Shown: positions 22,487-38,874, counted from the first letter of the stretch. The stretch is DNA of 64,000 nt from Micropterix aruncella (GCA_944548615.1 OX155957.1:20545329-20609328); one strand, 5' to 3'. Program-made: numbers and translations. Notes: generated by a model not told the origin, from the sequence alone.

Positions 22487-24290
22487 TTCAATATAAAGCA
22501 AGTTTTACCCGCGATTTTGGTGGCATGAAGTCACCATTGGTCCATTATACTATGTCAGATGATGCTTAAAGGAATCAATAGGAAGAAGAGATGATATGAT
22601 ATTTTATACTTTTCAGGTGACGATGTTACAGAGTTTATAAAGAATAGTGTCGAGGACAAATAACGCAGGGAAGGCATTCCACTTTTCAGCATGATATTCT
22701 TTTTGACTTCTCAATTATTGTATAATTTTATTCAAATTTAAATTGGTCATTTTAATGCCGATAATTTAAATCCCTTTGTATGTTAATAACTCAAATGTAA
22801 CATGATGCCATATATCTATACGTCACCCACCTGATTCACGCGTCAATTCAATCTGTCACCTGTATATTTTACATTTCCTAAAACATAATTAGCGTTTCCT
22901 GAAAACATTAATCACGTCGTCAAATAAATTAATTGAAAATAATCGATTAAATATAACCAGAAGCGTTGATTTTTTGGTTGGAAAGGTCTATAAATTACAG
23001 CGCCAAACCACATGGAATTAGCGATTCGGAAACTCCTTCAATTGACTTTTAATTTGGACCAAAAATATTATCGATTTTTTTTGACTAGCAAACGAGTAAA
23101 TCGACCTCAAAATGAATATTTCAAACCATTTATTACATAAATCATACAAAGGCAGAATTAAAACCACACGGACAAAGTCTCTGACTCTTAGTCAATTGAA
23201 TTGCAGAAATAATTAGTGTTCACCTTCGGCAAGTAAAACAATCGTGACGATTGTGTATTTTGCGAAGGGGATCGCAGTTGGATGCTAGTATTCAGATAGA
23301 GCCTATCAACAAAACGAACTTGTTCGGTGCGTCTTTACATAATGAGCTCTCGTGTTTTCGTCTAGTTATTGCGAAAAAAAAGTTTAAAAAAATATTACGA
23401 TATATGTATAACCAATGCTGAATATTTAATTTAAGTCATATAACTCGTCTCTTTACAAATCTCCACATTTTAAAATTGCATGTTACGCATGTTAACATTG
23501 ACAGAACCGCAATTGGTTTTGCATACACTAATCCTAGGTATTATATTTGAAAGCGACTAAATTTTGTTAACTCGAGAGAACGCAATTGTAACTGCCATCA
23601 TTACAGCATTAATAGCAAAATCAAAATTCCATTAAGATAACACTATAATGAAAGCCAATTTTTCCATAATTGCAATTTCATTTCATGTGTTCCTGCGGAA
23701 ATTTTTAAATTTACCTATATCTTAATGAGGCGCCATCGTTGTTGTAATCATTGTATATTAATCGACAATTGTAGTAAAATAATTGTTGTGAATAATTGTT
23801 TGTATCAATATTAACAGAACCACGAAGTAATTTCATTTGGTGTAAGTAAATCGCTCTAATGAAATTGTTTAATTAACAATTATTGAACAAGTGGTAATTT
23901 TAATTGATTTTACATACAGTCATTATAATTATTATTTACGGTAATGGGAGAGTCAGCTCAAATCTGGTTATTTTAATAGCAAAAATAGAGTTTTTACACG
24001 ACTGCCCAACAAAAATAGAGTGAAATGTGTTCAGGGTTCATCTATGTATGTTTTCCTAATTTTCATTTCACTATAACTTCTAAGCGCCTAACCGATTTAG
24101 AAGTAAGTTGTATTGTTAGAATTGCTGTCATTTCGCGTGTCATGGGATATCCTAGCTGTCTAAATATCAAGTAAATAGTTGTCTAAATATCAAGTAAATA
24201 GTTGTCTAAATGGCCAAATGTCAATAAATTAACCTAAATATATCGTTTTTAGTGACAAACGAAAGGTTTGATTAAGTAGGAAAATATATA
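22487..24290. other. Intergenic AT-rich sequence
   Basis: No exon or coding frame recognised. Near 23990-24110 there is a diverged copy of the repeat seen at 4060-4190 and 48450-48560 (CACGACTGCCCAACA, TTCATCTATGTATGTTTTCC, CACTATAACTTCTAAGCG). A short GTCTAAATATCAAGTAAATA unit is tandemly repeated near 24160-24210. Confidence 0.5.
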
Positions 24291-24617
24291 TCGCACCTAC
24301 GGTGCAATAACGTCACTTATGCAAATTTGTCAAAAATGAGCTGAGTATGCAAAAAAACGCCTAAAGTACCTCTGCACTTGGTAAGTAATTGTCACTTGTC
24401 TAGTATGAATAGTTTCCGTGTGAGGGTAGTAGTGTCGTTATGGTTTTGGCGCTAATCAACCGACCGCCGGGAGAAACAACGTCTCATTGGTCAGTTGCGT
24501 GTGACCGCCCGCAAGAACAGACTTGTCTTGGAGTTGCAACGTCACTAAAGGTAATTGTGACAATTATTTATTTTTATTTTGGAGCAACAATGACCTAAAA
24601 TACGTAGCATATGAGTT

Positions 24618-25024
24618 GTGACATTATTTCTCCAGAAAGTTAATGTTTAATAGTTGGGATATGAAGCAGCAACAATTCTTATGTACGTAATGACTTCGAT
24701 TCTCCAATGTACTGTTGGGTTTACTGTTACAAAGATGTAGTATTACAATAGTGTCATTATTTCTCCAGAAAGTTAATACGTTTAGTAGTTGGGATATGAA
24801 GCAACAACGGTTCTTATGTACGCAATGACTTTGATTCTCCAGTGTACTGTAGCGTTTACTGTTAAAAAGATTTAGTATTACAATAGTGTCATTATTTCTT
24901 CATAAAGTTAATATGTTTAATATTTGGGATCTGAAACAACAACCGTTCTTATGTACGTAATGACTTTTATTCTCCAATGTACTATTGCGTTTACTGTTAC
25001 AATTATGTAGTATTACAGTAGTGT
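24618..25024. repeat. Three tandem 134-bp units inside the transposon
   Basis: The units start at 24618, 24751 and 24886 with GTGNCATTATTTCTCCAGAAAG, and contain TAGTTGGGATATGAAGCA, TTCTTATGTACGTAATGACT and GTTTACTGTTAC. Subterminal tandem repeats like these often serve as transposase-binding sites; that role is inferred. Confidence 0.85.
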
Positions 25025-25265
25025 GAAATGGGAGAAATTAATTAAATCAGTATAAAAACAATAGTTGTATCTGATAAATTGGAAAAACATTATTTTGTTA
25101 TTATTAGTTACTTACACGTTTTTCAAACTTTCTTTTAGTAGTAGGGTTTTAGTTTTTTATAACTATTTTTTCATTAATGACTAGATACTTACCTACTTGT
25201 ATTTTATTAGACCTAATCGTGGTATTTGTTATTTGTTTTAGATTTAAGTGAAAAAAATACCTACA

Positions 25266-26501
25266 ATGTTTCCACGTGGAAAAAAACTTGTGCAACTTGT
25301 GATGGGCAAGAAAAAACCTGAGCGAGAAAAGACTGTTTTACCACTTCAAAACTAGAAGGTACCAGCAAACTGTGTTAACCCGGACGAACCGCTACCACTA
25401 CCGCCAGAGCAAGACAACTGTGTTTTACCACTTCCAAACTCTATGGATGAAGCACCAGCAAACCATGCTTACCCGGACGAACCGCTAGCAATACCTTCAG
25501 AGCAAGATAAAACTGTTCTAAGTTCTAAGGAACAAGCACCAGCAAACTGCTTACTCGGACAAACCGCTAGCATTACCCATAGAGCAAGATAAAACTGTTT
25601 TACCACTTCCACACTCGAAAGATCAACTCCACACTTGTACTTCCAGATCGTGGATAGCATCAATGTCAGGCAAATTATACGGCGAGTTTAGATGTGGTAA
25701 AACAGGCTTGTCTTGCTCTGGAGGTAATTCTAGCAGTTCGTCTGAATAAGAACAGTTTTCTGATGGTTGATACTTCGAGTTTGGATGTGATAAAGCAGTG
25801 TTGTCTTGCTCTGAAATTATGATGGGATCGTTTCATTAGATTTACGAGGAAAGCACGGAAAACAGTGCAAATTAGATCCTGAAGTTATTCAAGCAGTAAA
25901 AGATCATATAGAATCAATTCCAAAAGTTGAAAGTTCTCTACTAGTGTTACCTCAGGGCTAACACTAGTAGAGAATTTATTGATGGTGGTTTATCTGTCGC
26001 AGAAGTGCATAGAAACTACTCTAAAATTCAAAATGAACAAAACAAGCCGGTTGTAAATTACGATGCGTACTCAAGAATATTCAACTATGACTTTAATATA
26101 GGTCTTTTCAAGCCTAAAAGGATAAATTCGATGAGTGCGAAGCATACGAAAATGCGCCTAAAGAAGAACAAAATATATTACGTGCCAGTTATAAGCTACA
26201 CCATGAAGAAAAGAGCTTGAGTAGACTTGAAAAAGGCAGAGATATGAAAAAATATCACGAGCCTGAGAGCACATTGATTGTTGTCACCTATGAATTGCAA
26301 GCCGTTTTACCGTGCCCTGTCGGAAATTCGTCTGCTTTTTTCTACAAGTCTAAGCTGAATTGTTATAATTTCACAATGTCAAACGCGAAAGACCTGGAAA
26401 CAACATGTTTCTTCTGGCATGAAGGCTTCGTTCGCATTCTTTGCGTTCGCAGTTTTCGCATTCAGCTTAAGTTTTATAATATCTTTCTATTTTTTTTATG
26501 A
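25266..26501 (+). pseudogene. Decayed transposase-like gene of the unclassified transposon
   Basis: Starts ATG (25266) MFPRGKKLVQLVMGKKKPE, then hits stops. A 90-base unit (APANHAYPDEPLAIPSEQDK and similar) is imperfectly repeated about three times. Further on are DLRGKHGKQCKLDPEVIQAV, VKDHIESIPKVESS, DGGLSVAEVHRNYSKIQ, YDAYSRIFNYDFNIGLFKPK, HHEEKSLSRLEKGRDMKKYH, then YELQAVLPCPVG, FYKSKLNCYNFT and CFFWHEG, spread over several frames. This order (RGKH, HI-S-P, the LQAVL-CP block, then Y-KLN-YN) recalls a widespread but poorly named arthropod transposase-like family. The frame is broken in several places, and everything C-terminal to WHEG is missing, so a catalytic core cannot be completed. 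Confidence 0.6.
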
Positions 26502-27024
26502 AATGTTTTTATTAATAACTATTATAGTTGCTACTAGAAATAAGAATCTCTGTTTCATTGAGCTGATTTGATTTAAGAAGTCTGAATGTACTTATTAAAC
26601 TAGAGTATGCGCCTAAGAAGTAGAAGCAGGTACTAAAAATTAAGTGCAAATATTAACTTTGTAAGCAAATTTGCTGGAAAGTTAATAAAAAAATTGTTTC
26701 AGTTGAAATAAAACTTATTGGGATCATTTCTTGACTTTTGTTTCTATTCACCATGTCACAATTACACGTTTTAGTTTTAGTTTAGTGCCACAACGTCACT
26801 ACTGAGGGGGTTCCACATTTTAAAATGGCCTAATTTTTTATTACAATATTTAAATACTTCTATTTTTCTTTAATTTAACGTTAAAAGTAGTGGTAAAGAT
26901 ATTATACACTTATTTTGTTTGAATGACGAATTGTCATCACTTTACAGCATGTTGAATTTTCAAATGCTTCTCCTCAAAAAACTACTTTTTGCATAAGTGA
27001 CGTTATTGCACCGTAGGTGCGATA

Positions 27025-28540
27025 TGTATCTATATGAATAAATACATAAAATAAATTTTCTAAATTCGAAATTCTTAAAATCATAAAATAATATAAAATG
27101 GGACACAGAAAGAGCCTCCCCAAAAAATGCGCACATTTTCGACTGTCTAGTTTGCGAACATGAACAATCGGGCGTGAGCGAGTGACTAAAAAAACGTTGA
27201 GTCTAAAATCACCGGCCAATCCTTCTACCACTGGGCCAAAGGACACTGTGACAAGATGCCGAGCCAATCTCGTCCGCTGGGATTACACAGCGAATCTACT
27301 GTGGAACGCCTCTACCTACCTCGAAGACTACCTCATATCCTGCCCGCAGCTGTCAACCCCCATAACACCCCAGGACCCACCAGGGGGTCCAACATCTTTA
27401 TATCCGTCCCCATCTCGATTTATTTAGCGCGTTTACTAAACTTACCTTTCTTGTCGGTTGGTACGCCGGGAAAGTAAAATATAAGTGCCCCTAAATTAAT
27501 GAGTTAAATACAAACACTAATGAATTATATATGGGACCTTCCATGTGAACCGGCAAACTTCCTGATATAATTTATGTCTCGATTTATGTTCGTAAAATCG
27601 AGTTTCCGGTGCCGAAAGAAAACACTCACCAGTTCATTATTTAGGAGGACTTCTTTCATACTTTCGCGACCCACCCGCTGCTAGGGGGGCGTCCATATAT
27701 TACGTAAACACTTTTTTTTTGTTTGGATTTTCGACTTTCCCCTCCCCCATGTCAACAGGCGTAATCAGAGGCCTGAACTCCCCCCCCCCCCCCCTTTCCC
27801 CCAAGATTACGTAATCAACCAAATTTGCGGAAAATGTGAAAAATCGTGAACCCAGCATTTGTAAAGTGTTTGAAGACGGAAAGTGGAAAAAACATTAAAA
27901 TGCCTTTAAAAATGTATTTTATTAAATCAAAGTAATTACAAAATCTCAAACTCTTTGGTTTATTTTACAGATACCAATCTTCAGACCGCAATGGCTGTAA
28001 AGACGAATAATAAGGAATTCATTTAAAACTGCACATTTAATGTGCGGGTTTAGACCAAAAAATTGCGATGCGGTGACCAAAGTTGATTACTTAAACAGGA
28101 TGCCCCCCCCCCCCGCCCCACGTCATCAAGGATAAGCCACAGCTCCAACCGCCCTCCCCCTGGGTGATTACACGTAATATGTGAAAATTTACTATCATAA
28201 TAATTGTGAAAACTAACAAAATTGTGTTTAAAATGTAATGCTTAATACATTGTTTAATTACGATAAAATGAGAACTAGACATTTTAAAACCATTTACTTA
28301 GTTCTTTACTATTAGTTACATTAGTGAATCCTAGCATTTTTATGTGGTCCTTTTAATTTAGTTAATAGCTTGTTGATGGTATTTTAATGATTACAATAAT
28401 GTCTGGTACGACATGGATCGAGTCACATTTGTTTACGATTTGTATATTTAGATTGTTTTCCTATTTAATCAGCTAATTGTCAATGAATAATTAATTGCAT
28501 ATGAATATAGTTCGCTATTAATAGATATGTGATATGATAT
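27025..28540. other. Noncoding sequence, possible MITE at 27686-28190
   Basis: No gene recognised. At 27686 GGGGGGCGTCCATATATTACG begins a segment with C tracts at about 27780 and 28106 and a TGATTACACGTAATATGTG near 28166. Inverted ACGTAATA-type ends suggest a MITE, but the right end is degraded. Confidence 0.4.
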
Positions 28541-33172
<4,632 letters not shown>

Positions 33173-33175
33173 TCG

Positions 33176-33190
33176 TGGTCCTCCGTCAAG
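33176..33190 (+). other. Candidate primer-binding site
   Basis: TGGTCCTCCGTCAAG begins with TGG, the complement of a tRNA CCA end, three bases (TCG) after the LTR terminus. The position is right for minus-strand priming. I did not match the tRNA species. Confidence 0.5.
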
Positions 33191-33255
33191 CCGAATAAAG
33201 AAAATCGGAAAGAAAAGTGACTTTGGATCAAGAACGAGAAAAGAAAAATAAAAAT

Positions 33256-36200
33256 ATGGATTCGAAAAGCACGCAATCCGAAAATCCAAGACCTTCATCG
33301 CGCGCCTGGTCAGAGAGCAGCAGAAGAAGCGAGCACGTTCAGGAACTGCGAGCAGCATCTGAAGAACTTCGAAGAGTGAACCTCCAAAAAGCCAAGAAAA
33401 AAGCTGATAAAAATAAATTGGATGCGGAACTGAAAAAAGTGGCTGCGCGGCGCACGGCGCGCAGAGCGGCTGAAGAAATCGAAGAAGAGGCTGACATGGA
33501 CCTTCAACGAGCAGCGATGCAGGAAGAACTGGATGCAGCGGAAGAAGACTCGCGGCATGCTATGAGGATGCTGGAAATTGTCTCCGAAACCTTCGGGACA
33601 GAAACGAGCAGTCAGGAAAATGATCGCGACGTCGCGGGGGACAACACGGCAGCCAGCAGAGTGTCGAGATGGGCCGAGTATCAAACTCCAGCTGCTGAGA
33701 CGTCCCCAGAACCCTGGGGGGGAACATTCGCAGAAGAAAATGGAGAAGCGGCACGGCGGCGTGAAGACGGCGGGCGATCGGAACCGGGCAACGCGGCGGC
33801 GTCCGGCGCGACGGTGGCGGACGGCGCGACGGTGGCGGACGGCGCGGCGAATGCGGGCGGCGCGGCGAATGCGAGCGGCGCGGCAGCTGCGGACAACGCT
33901 AGGGCAGAGACCAAGGCGGTCTCGGCGGCGGCGGTAAAGGCCGCCGCTGATACGGACCTGGGTACGAGCAGCGATGGAATTAGCAGCTCGAGCGAAAAAA
34001 TGATAAAAGAGGTATGTAAGATTTTTTCTGTAGCGTCCACAAAACCGCATTTTGCAAAAGAGTTACCTTCATTTCACGGGAATCCTTTAGAATTCGTAGC
34101 CTTCAAAGCTATTTTCAAACAGTCGACAGACGTAATGCATTTAAATGATGCACAAAACTTATTGCGTTTGCAGACAGCATTAAAAGGTAGAGCACGCGAG
34201 GCAGTGACAGGCTTGCTTTTAAGTCCTGACAACGTGACAAATATCATGACCACGTTAGAGGCGCTATTCGGTAATACGAATTTAATTATTCAGAGAACGA
34301 TAGCGGATTTGAGGAAAGAAAAAGGGTTATCTGATAGTCTAGATGCAGACGGTTTAATGCGATTTGCGTGCCAGATAAAAAATCTGGTCGCGACCGTAAA
34401 ATCGGTAAATAAATTAGAACATCTTTATAATCCAGACTTATTGGCTTCACTTGTGGCAAAATTGCCAAAGAACTTATTAACTCTGTGGCTAGCTGACAGG
34501 GGAAGGGTTGGTTTAAACGATCCGGTATTAGTTTATTTCGCATTATGGTTAGAGAAATTAGCGATCAGCGCACAAGACGCCGGTCTGTGTACCGCAGAGC
34601 TCCCTAGGAAAAGTTATGATAACCCGCGAGACAAGAGACAGAAAGAAACGGGCTCTAAAAAATATATTTTACATACCCAGGGCAAAGAAGACCCTAAGTG
34701 CCCTCGGTGTGAGAAATCCCATTATTTAAATAAATGTGAAGAATTTAAAAATCTAACTTTAGCAAGCCGCTGGGATGAGATAAAAAAAATGCGTAGGTGT
34801 TTTAAATGTTTAGGGCACAACCACGGCCGAAAATCGTGTTCGGCATATAAACGGTTTCCAAAGGGCAAATATCATTATCTGCTGACCGCCCCGCCGCCTG
34901 CGAACGAGGCGGACATCGCGGCGGCGCCGCGCGCGAGCTCCGAGGTAGTGGCGAACGCAGTATCTGGAAATCAGGTCATTCTGCAAGTATTACCGATAAC
35001 CGTAGTTGGAACCCGGGGTAGAAAAACATTATATGCGTTGTTAGACGCAGGCGCGACTGTTTCACTCATTGATCAGAGCGTGGCAATAGAACTAGGCATT
35101 CGAGGCCCGACGCAGGGATTACAGCTCTCTGGAATCGGGAAGATGAGAGAGAGTAATAGCAGTGCCGAAGCGGTGTCCTTCAAAGTAAGGGGAGATTTAG
35201 GTAAGAAGGAATACGTAGTACGAGCTTACAGCGTAGCCTCGTTAAATCTACCGGAGGTCAAAAGCGTGATAAGTGCGCAGAGGCCGATCGGAGGGATGGT
35301 GCGTTCGACTCAGGCGACGACCTTAAAACCTGACCTGCTCCTGGGAGCTAATTGTTGGGAACTGATAGTCTCTAGAGGATTAAAAATGGTAGACGGGGGC
35401 CTATCGGTATCTAAAACACTCCTGGGGTGGGTGGCTATCGGCGGCAATAACGCTCTCGAACGAGACATTAGGTACCCGGCGCTATGCTTAAATCAGGAAA
35501 ATGAACCTTCTTTAGATAAATTACTTGAAGAAAATCTGAAGCTAGAGTACGATTGGCCACAGAAAAAGCGAAAGCTTCAGGCCGATGTTAGGGCTGAAAA
35601 AATCTTAGAAGATACTACTTCTTTTAAAAATGGAGTATGGGAGACAGGTCTGTTATGGAAAGAGGTGAACTTTTCCGTACCAGATAACCGAGACATGGCA
35701 ATGACTCGGCTGAGGTCAGTGGAACGGAAAATGGACTCCGACCGTCTTTATGGAGAAAAATACTGCCAGCAGATAGAGAGATATCTAGCTGAGGGGTATG
35801 CTTCGGAAGTCGAGGAAAAACAATTAAAAAACCGCCCTCGAGTGTTATTTCTTCCGCACCTGGGGGTTATTCACCCCGCGAAGAAAGACAAAATTCGTGT
35901 CGTTCACGACGCTGCGTCCTCGGGCGCAGGCGGGTCACTAAATAGCATGTTATTAGGTGGACCAGACTATTTAAATAGCATATTAGGAATTTTATTACGA
36001 TTCCGTGAAAATGCAATCGCTTTCACGGCCGACATACGAGATATGTATCTTCGGATAAAAGTGAGAGAGGAAGATAGCTTCAGTCAGCTGTTTCTCTGGC
36101 GAGGTTTCCAGCGTGAAAGTCCTCCAAAAATCTTAAAAATGGACTGTCTAATATTCGGTAGTTGTTGCTCCCCGGCCTCCGCGATCTACGTAAAAAATAA

Positions 36201-38874
36201 AAACGCAGCTCGGTTTAAGGACCAGTACCCAGCGGCTGTAAAAATAATAGAGCGCGATTCGTACGTTGATGATTTGCTGGCGGGAGTAGACACGTTAGAG
36301 GAAGCAAAACAAGTCATCAGGGAAATTAATTTGATTCATAAAGCTGGGAATTTCACTATGACCGGTTGGGCTTCAAATAAAAACGAGGCTTTAACCGGGA
36401 TACCAGAAGAAAACCGCGCGCTCGCGCAAGTATCTCTGGAAAAGGGTGAGTTGACGTCACAACGTATATTAGGCTTGACGTGGCTACCTGCCTCTGATCA
36501 GTTAGCATTTAATGTGAGCATGGACCGCCTCAGCGAAGATCTGACGACGGGAAATAAGATTCCGTCGAAGCGGGAAGCGCTAAAATTAATAATGCAGCTA
36601 TGGGACCCAATGGGTGCGCTTTCACCGCTAACTATAAGGGCTAAACTGATCATGCAGCAGGTATGGAGTAGCCGAGTGGCCTGGGACGACGAGATCCCGA
36701 GCGATGTAGTTAAATATTGGCTTCGGTGGTTGCAAGAACTGAGATTAGCGCAAGGTGTGCGAATCTCACGTTATAATGGCGCTACCAAACAAGCAGGTGA
36801 GGAAAGGCAATTGCACGTATTCTGCGATTCGTCCGAAAAGGCGATGTGCGCCGTTGCATATGTTAGGATTACAGGCTGTAGCGGCGAGCACAAGGTATCC
36901 TTTATGGCTAGCAAAACTCGAGTGGCACCTTTGAAAGGCAAACTGACAATCCCCAGGTTAGAACTGACTGCGGCGCTGTTAGGTGCCGAACTGGCCTCAA
37001 AAATAAAACAAGAGAGCGCATTAAGTTTCGATGACGTCTTTATGTGGACAGACTCAAAAAATGTGTGGTGGTGGATTTTGTCACAAAAGGAATGTCACCT
37101 CCAGTTTGTAGCAAATAGACTAGGTGTGATCGATGAGCTCACGTCTCCAAGACAGTGGCATTGGTTAGCAGGGAGCGACAACCCCGCTGATGATGGCACA
37201 CGGAATACCACCAAGATAGATTTAAGCCCGGAAGGTAGATGGTTCGCGGGACCTGCTTTCTTGCGTGGCAGTAGAGAACACTGGCCGCTCCAGGAGCCAA
37301 CCGATCCGAAACCGGAAGAGAGAGCATTGTTAGAATTTAAGACAAAACTTGTACTAACAACGACAGAAAAAAATGAAAGCGTAATTGACATAGATAGATT
37401 TTCCCGGTACATGCGGGCGAGTCGAACCATGGCATATGTGAAAAAATTTATAGATCTGTGTAGAAAAAAAACCACGTCAAAAGTACTCGAAAGCGACGAT
37501 ATCGCAACCGGGAAAAAATTTCTGATCAAGGAATCACAACATCGAATTTTCGCACACGAGATAGACCTGATACGTCATCAGAAAATATTGCCGAAAGACA
37601 GCCGTCTGTTCGGATTGAACGCGTATATCGACGCGGAAGGGTTAATACGGTTAGGAGGCCGGATCGAAAATGCGAACGACACACCTTTCGACACAAAAAG
37701 GCCATATATATTACACGGTAAGGATAGATTCACGGTGTTGCTCGTGAAACATTTACACGAGATTAATGCTCACGGCGGCGCTGAATTAATTTTATCAGTG
37801 CTGAGAGAACAGTTTTGGGTCATTGGGGCGCGACAAACGGTGAAAAAGATCTCACGAGAATGTGTCTATTGCACTATCCGCCGCGCGAAGCCTATGACCG
37901 CACAAATGGGCCAACTCCCACCCGCGCGAATAACCACCCGAAGGCGCTGTTTCCACACTGTAGGTTTGGATGCTTTTGGGCCGTTCTTCGTCACTAATCG
38001 AAAGAAAGTGGAAAAACGATATGGATTACTCTTCACTTGTTTTAACACGAGAGCGACCCATATCGAACTAGCTGGAGATTTGTCAACCAGCTCGGCCTTG
38101 TTAGCTATAAGACGTTTTATAGCAGCCAGGGGGAAGCCGCGGGAAATTATGAGCGACAATGCCACTGGGTTCCGCGGTGCGGACGCTGAATTAAGAAAAG
38201 TTTTGTCAGCTATCGACAACCATGAAATAAGGGATCGTCTAAGTGCCGACGAGATAAAATGGAGTTTCTCCCCTCCTTCAGGACCCCATTTCGGTGGAGT
38301 TTGGGAGAGTCAGATAAAAACGGCAAAAAAATCGTTATATGCCATATTAAAGGAGCGAGCGCCAAATGAAGATGTGCTGAGAACATTATTATGCGAAGTC
38401 TCAGCGATGATGAACCACAGGCCGCTCACGTATATATCTCTAGATACTCGGGATGAGAGACCCCTCACACCCGCAGATTTCCTATTAGGCCATGCAGATG
38501 ATAGTACAGCGGTAGGTCAGAATAATACAACTGAGTTATCTAACAAAAATCACTGGAAACAATCGCAAATACTTGCTGATGCTTTCTGGTACCGCTGGTC
38601 TAAAGAAGTACTTCCATTGTTGGTTAAAAGACCTAAGTGGGCGACAAAGGGAACTCCGTTAAAAATCGGAGACTTAGTAGTCCTGTTAGATCCTTCCCTA
38701 GAACGAGGAAGGTGGGCCAGAGGTCGGGTGACTCAAGTTTTCCCTGACAAAACAGGCCAAGTGCGAATAGTAGACCTATTAGTGGACGGGAAAGTGTATA
38801 GGCGCCCTGTCAGTAAACTTGTAAAAATACATACAACAGCTGATCAGGCAGAAACAACTGTCACTAATGTCTAA
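33256..38874 (+). CDS. BEL/Pao Gag-Pol polyprotein
   Basis: The start is the ATG at 33256, because the frame upstream offers only GTG; the protein is 1872 residues with no internal stop. Order visible: charged coiled-coil N-terminus (about 10-110); Ala/Gly-rich linker; Gag core of the DUF1759 type with FAKELPSFHGNPLEF (about 265-450); zinc knuckles CPRC and CFKC...HNHGRKSC (482-530); aspartic protease with LLDAGATVSLI (Asp597); reverse transcriptase with YVDD (1003-1006); RNase H starting FCDSSEKA (about 1190); an HHCC integrase zinc region (about 1500-1540); integrase catalytic triad at Asp1572 (LDAFGPF), Asp1634 (MSDNATG) and Glu1684 (GVWES); and a C-terminal DUF5641-like domain. All catalytic residues I looked for are present. 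The single Gag-Pol frame is typical of BEL/Pao. Confidence 0.95.
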   Translation: MDSKSTQSENPRPSSRAWSESSRRSEHVQELRAASEELRRVNLQKAKKKADKNKLDAELKKVAARRTARRAAEEIEEEADMDLQRAAMQEELDAAEEDSRHAMRMLEIVSETFGTETSSQENDRDVAGDNTAASRVSRWAEYQTPAAETSPEPWGGTFAEENGEAARRREDGGRSEPGNAAASGATVADGATVADGAANAGGAANASGAAAADNARAETKAVSAAAVKAAADTDLGTSSDGISSSSEKMIKEVCKIFSVASTKPHFAKELPSFHGNPLEFVAFKAIFKQSTDVMHLNDAQNLLRLQTALKGRAREAVTGLLLSPDNVTNIMTTLEALFGNTNLIIQRTIADLRKEKGLSDSLDADGLMRFACQIKNLVATVKSVNKLEHLYNPDLLASLVAKLPKNLLTLWLADRGRVGLNDPVLVYFALWLEKLAISAQDAGLCTAELPRKSYDNPRDKRQKETGSKKYILHTQGKEDPKCPRCEKSHYLNKCEEFKNLTLASRWDEIKKMRRCFKCLGHNHGRKSCSAYKRFPKGKYHYLLTAPPPANEADIAAAPRASSEVVANAVSGNQVILQVLPITVVGTRGRKTLYALLDAGATVSLIDQSVAIELGIRGPTQGLQLSGIGKMRESNSSAEAVSFKVRGDLGKKEYVVRAYSVASLNLPEVKSVISAQRPIGGMVRSTQATTLKPDLLLGANCWELIVSRGLKMVDGGLSVSKTLLGWVAIGGNNALERDIRYPALCLNQENEPSLDKLLEENLKLEYDWPQKKRKLQADVRAEKILEDTTSFKNGVWETGLLWKEVNFSVPDNRDMAMTRLRSVERKMDSDRLYGEKYCQQIERYLAEGYASEVEEKQLKNRPRVLFLPHLGVIHPAKKDKIRVVHDAASSGAGGSLNSMLLGGPDYLNSILGILLRFRENAIAFTADIRDMYLRIKVREEDSFSQLFLWRGFQRESPPKILKMDCLIFGSCCSPASAIYVKNKNAARFKDQYPAAVKIIERDSYVDDLLAGVDTLEEAKQVIREINLIHKAGNFTMTGWASNKNEALTGIPEENRALAQVSLEKGELTSQRILGLTWLPASDQLAFNVSMDRLSEDLTTGNKIPSKREALKLIMQLWDPMGALSPLTIRAKLIMQQVWSSRVAWDDEIPSDVVKYWLRWLQELRLAQGVRISRYNGATKQAGEERQLHVFCDSSEKAMCAVAYVRITGCSGEHKVSFMASKTRVAPLKGKLTIPRLELTAALLGAELASKIKQESALSFDDVFMWTDSKNVWWWILSQKECHLQFVANRLGVIDELTSPRQWHWLAGSDNPADDGTRNTTKIDLSPEGRWFAGPAFLRGSREHWPLQEPTDPKPEERALLEFKTKLVLTTTEKNESVIDIDRFSRYMRASRTMAYVKKFIDLCRKKTTSKVLESDDIATGKKFLIKESQHRIFAHEIDLIRHQKILPKDSRLFGLNAYIDAEGLIRLGGRIENANDTPFDTKRPYILHGKDRFTVLLVKHLHEINAHGGAELILSVLREQFWVIGARQTVKKISRECVYCTIRRAKPMTAQMGQLPPARITTRRRCFHTVGLDAFGPFFVTNRKKVEKRYGLLFTCFNTRATHIELAGDLSTSSALLAIRRFIAARGKPREIMSDNATGFRGADAELRKVLSAIDNHEIRDRLSADEIKWSFSPPSGPHFGGVWESQIKTAKKSLYAILKERAPNEDVLRTLLCEVSAMMNHRPLTYISLDTRDERPLTPADFLLGHADDSTAVGQNNTTELSNKNHWKQSQILADAFWYRWSKEVLPLLVKRPKWATKGTPLKIGDLVVLLDPSLERGRWARGRVTQVFPDKTGQVRIVDLLVDGKVYRRPVSKLVKIHTTADQAETTVTNV

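Larger units (their letters stand above)
24291..27022 (+). mobile_element. Unclassified DNA transposon with 35-bp TIRs
   Basis: The 35-bp terminal inverted repeats at 24291-24325 and 26988-27022 match perfectly. They start TCGCACCTACGGTGCAATAA and contain an internal hairpin GCACC-TAC-GGTGC. The flanks are TATA/TATG-like, so the target duplication is either TA or, if the TIR is taken as CGCACC, the 4-base ATAT (24288-24291 and 27022-27025). The interior holds three 134-bp tandem repeats (24618-25024) and a decayed gene (25266-26501). The superfamily is not certain; a 4-base duplication with this type of protein would fit Sola, but that is only a suggestion. It is non-autonomous in its present state. 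Confidence 0.75.

Noticed and set aside
24291..27022. CRISPR-like array from the 134-bp repeats
   Set aside because: The units are contiguous with no spacers, and the sequence is eukaryotic transposon DNA.
37095..37529. Antisense frames within the BEL Gag-Pol gene (also 33310-34050)
   Set aside because: They are shadows of the plus-strand coding sequence, whose motifs are unambiguous.
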